The notes below the pieces were generated by a model that saw only the letters and a program-made list of their open reading frames with translations, was not told the DNA's origin and made no database searches. A DNA stretch of 64,000 bases from Pseudomonas citrullilanati. GTDB taxonomy: Bacteria; Pseudomonadota; Gammaproteobacteria; Pseudomonadales; Pseudomonadaceae. Below, one piece after another: positions 62,689 through 64,000 of this stretch (positions are counted from its first letter, which is position 1; the number at the start of each line of letters is the position of its first letter). Location: contig NZ_JAUQOP010000015.1 in the NCBI RefSeq assembly GCF_030580855.1, positions 1 to 64,000 of the forward strand. The letters are read 5' to 3'. Position numbers and translations under genes: made by a program.

Positions 62689-63141
62689 ATGGCGATTCGT
62701 GTGCAGGCCGATCCGTTCGACCCGGGGGCCGAAGTCAACGCGATGCACGCGGCCAACGTCGGCGTGGGGGCGGTGGTAAGTTTTGTCGGCTACGTGCGCG
62801 ACTTCAACGACGGCCTCGATGTATCCGGCATGTTCCTGGAACATTACCCGGGCATGACCGAAAAGGCCCTGGGCAAGATCGCCGTCGAAGCCGAGCAGCG
62901 CTGGCCGCTACTCAAGCTGGAGGTGCTGCATCGCATTGGCGCCCTGGAACCGGGCGAGCCGATCGTCTTCGTGGCTGCTGCCAGCGCCCATCGCCAGGCG
63001 GCATTCGACGCCTGCGCCTTTGTCATGGACTACCTCAAGACTCGTGCACCGTTCTGGAAGAAAGAGAACACCGCCGACGGCCCGCGCTGGGTCGAGGGGC
63101 GGGACAGTGATCATGCGGCGGCGGATCGCTGGAAGCGGTAG
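62689..63141 (+). CDS. moaE: Molybdopterin synthase catalytic subunit MoaE
   Basis: A 150-residue subunit that, with MoaD, inserts two sulfurs into cyclic pyranopterin monophosphate to make molybdopterin. Motifs: VGAVVSFVGYVRD, LEHYPGMTEKALGKI, RIGALEPGEPIVFVAAASAHR, and LKTRAPFWKKE with the catalytic lysines. It is the last gene of moaC-moaD-moaE; a REP structure begins 38 bases after the stop. Confidence 0.95.
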   Translation: MAIRVQADPFDPGAEVNAMHAANVGVGAVVSFVGYVRDFNDGLDVSGMFLEHYPGMTEKALGKIAVEAEQRWPLLKLEVLHRIGALEPGEPIVFVAAASAHRQAAFDACAFVMDYLKTRAPFWKKENTADGPRWVEGRDSDHAAADRWKR

Positions 63142-63178
63142 GCAGCCTGTTGCTGCTTCAGTGACTGTCAGTCCGTCT

Positions 63179-63249
63179 TCGCGAGCAGGCTCGCTCCCAC
63201 AGGGTTCCTGGGTTGTCAGACCTACTGTGGGAGCGAGCCTGCTCGCGAT
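63179..63249. repeat. REP doublet in reverse arrangement
   Basis: Here the arms face outward: the first (63179-63202) is the TCGCGAGCAGGCTCGCTCCC form and the second (63225-63249) the GTGGGAGC form, the opposite order from the other doublets. It lies between moaE and the amino-acid-binding protein gene. Confidence 0.88.
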
Positions 63250-63390
63250 GAGGCCTTGAGCCTCCCATCACATTCTCCTGCCCGTCGATTGACGATCTGT
63301 ACATTAAAGTCCAGTATGGATTTATAAGTACACAACTGCCTGTCCTTACCTTTCTCTGCCAAACCAACAACAACCCGCGAGAGATCGATC

Positions 63391-64000
63391 ATGAAGAGAT
63401 TCCCCCTTGTCACCGGCCTGGCCTTGAGCCTGCTGGCCTCCAGCAGCCTGTTCGCCGCCGATAAGACCTTGCGCATCGGCATCGAGGCGGCCTATCCGCC
63501 GTTTGCCTCCAAGACGTCGGAAGGGAAGATCGAAGGTTTCGACTACGACATCGGCAATGCGCTGTGCGCACAGATGAAGGTCAAGTGCCAGTGGATCGAG
63601 GGCGAGTTCGACGGGCTGATCCCGTCGCTGAAGGTGAAGAAGATCGACATGGCGCTGTCGTCCATGACCATTACCGAGGAACGCAAGAAGTCGGTGGACT
63701 TCACCCACAAGTACTACTTTACTTCCTCGCGGCTGGTCATGAAGGAAGGGGCGGTGGTGGATGACCAGTACGCCAGCCTCAAGGGCAAGACCATCGGTGT
63801 GCAGCGCGCCACCACCACGGACCGCTACGCCACTGAGGTGCTGGAACCCAAGGGGGTCGTGGTCAAGCGCTACAGCAATAACGAAGAAATCTACATGGAC
63901 CTGGCGTCGGGCCGCCTGGATGCGATCTTCGCCGACACGATCCCGCTGGAAGACTTCCTGTCGATGCCCCGGGGCAAGGGCTACGCGTTTGTCGGGCCTG
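63391..64000 (+). CDS. Amino-acid ABC transporter substrate-binding protein (3' end cut by the window)
   Basis: The first 203 codons of a family-3 periplasmic binding protein; the gene continues past the window edge. Signal peptide about 1-23 (cleavage near LFAA-D), then [29 protein letters not shown], and [31 protein letters not shown]. The two cysteines (in [11 protein letters not shown]) and overall wording resemble the lysine/arginine/ornithine or histidine-binding group (ArgT/HisJ/AotJ), so a basic amino acid is likely. The start ATG 63391 has GCGAGAGA upstream, a fair site. Confidence 0.85.
   Translation, partial: MKRFPLVTGLALSLLASSSLFAADKTLRIGIEAAYPPFASKTSEGKIEGFDYDIGNALCAQMKVKCQWIEGEFDGLIPSLKVKKIDMALSSMTITEERKKSVDFTHKYYFTSSRLVMKEGAVVDDQYASLKGKTIGVQRATTTDRYATEVLEPKGVVVKRYSNNEEIYMDLASGRLDAIFADTIPLEDFLSMPRGKGYAFVGP

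Overview
The window is a stretch of a Pseudomonas chromosome, most likely from the P. fluorescens group. The evidence is the high-GC coding sequence, the gene orders lpoA-yraN-diaA-dolP, mraZ-to-lpxC and algD-to-algA, and the many REP elements built on GTGGGAGC...GCTCGCGA, which are typical of that group. No tRNA, rRNA, prophage, insertion sequence or CRISPR array is visible. Only the last gene is cut by the window edge.

Layout. (1) 1-731 is non-coding: a palindrome cluster, a hexanucleotide tandem repeat and REP sequences. (2) 732-4186, minus strand: lpoA-yraN-diaA/gmhA-dolP, an envelope-maintenance operon divergent from rsmI (4425-5297). The RNase P RNA gene rnpB follows (5371-5725). (3) 6034-23871, plus strand: the complete division and cell-wall cluster mraZ-rsmH-ftsL-ftsI-murE-murF-mraY-murD-ftsW-murG-murC-ddlB-ftsQ-ftsA-ftsZ-lpxC. 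It is almost entirely overlapping genes, starts with MraZ operator repeats and ends at a clear terminator. (4) 24124-32131, minus strand: a sensor diguanylate cyclase, then an efflux operon (membrane fusion protein, RND pump, response regulator, histidine kinase) with a CusR-like palindrome in its promoter. (5) 32375-38787: a small unknown protein, a LysR regulator and a divergent operon for an AaeAB-like pump (outer-membrane lipoprotein, FUSC protein, DUF1656 peptide, HlyD protein). (6) 38955-40282: a short-chain dehydrogenase and a small membrane protein. (7) 40448-57107, minus strand: the complete twelve-gene alginate operon algD-8-44-K-E-G-X-L-I-J-F-A, with about 0.8 kb of AT-richer regulatory DNA upstream of algD. 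(8) 57920-64000: yaaA, a polysaccharide-deacetylase-like protein, a PIN-PhoH ATPase, moaC-moaD-moaE, and the start of an amino-acid-binding protein.

How the genes work together. The dcw cluster makes UDP-MurNAc-pentapeptide (MurC-F, Ddl), moves it to lipid II (MraY, MurG) and uses it at the septum (FtsW, FtsI with FtsL, FtsQ, FtsA, FtsZ); LpoA and DolP belong to the same envelope theme. In the alginate operon AlgA and AlgD supply GDP-mannuronate, Alg8/Alg44 polymerise it under c-di-GMP control, AlgG/X/L/K modify and guide the chain in the periplasm, AlgI/J/F acetylate it and AlgE exports it.

The most unusual signals concern REP elements read as protein. An 87-bp REP doublet (exactly 29 codons) lies inside the algK signal-sequence region, and another makes up about the last 43 codons of the outer-membrane efflux lipoprotein. 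Ten REP or REP-like palindromes were found, and none lies in the 18-kb dcw cluster. I did not find a clearly new multi-gene system.
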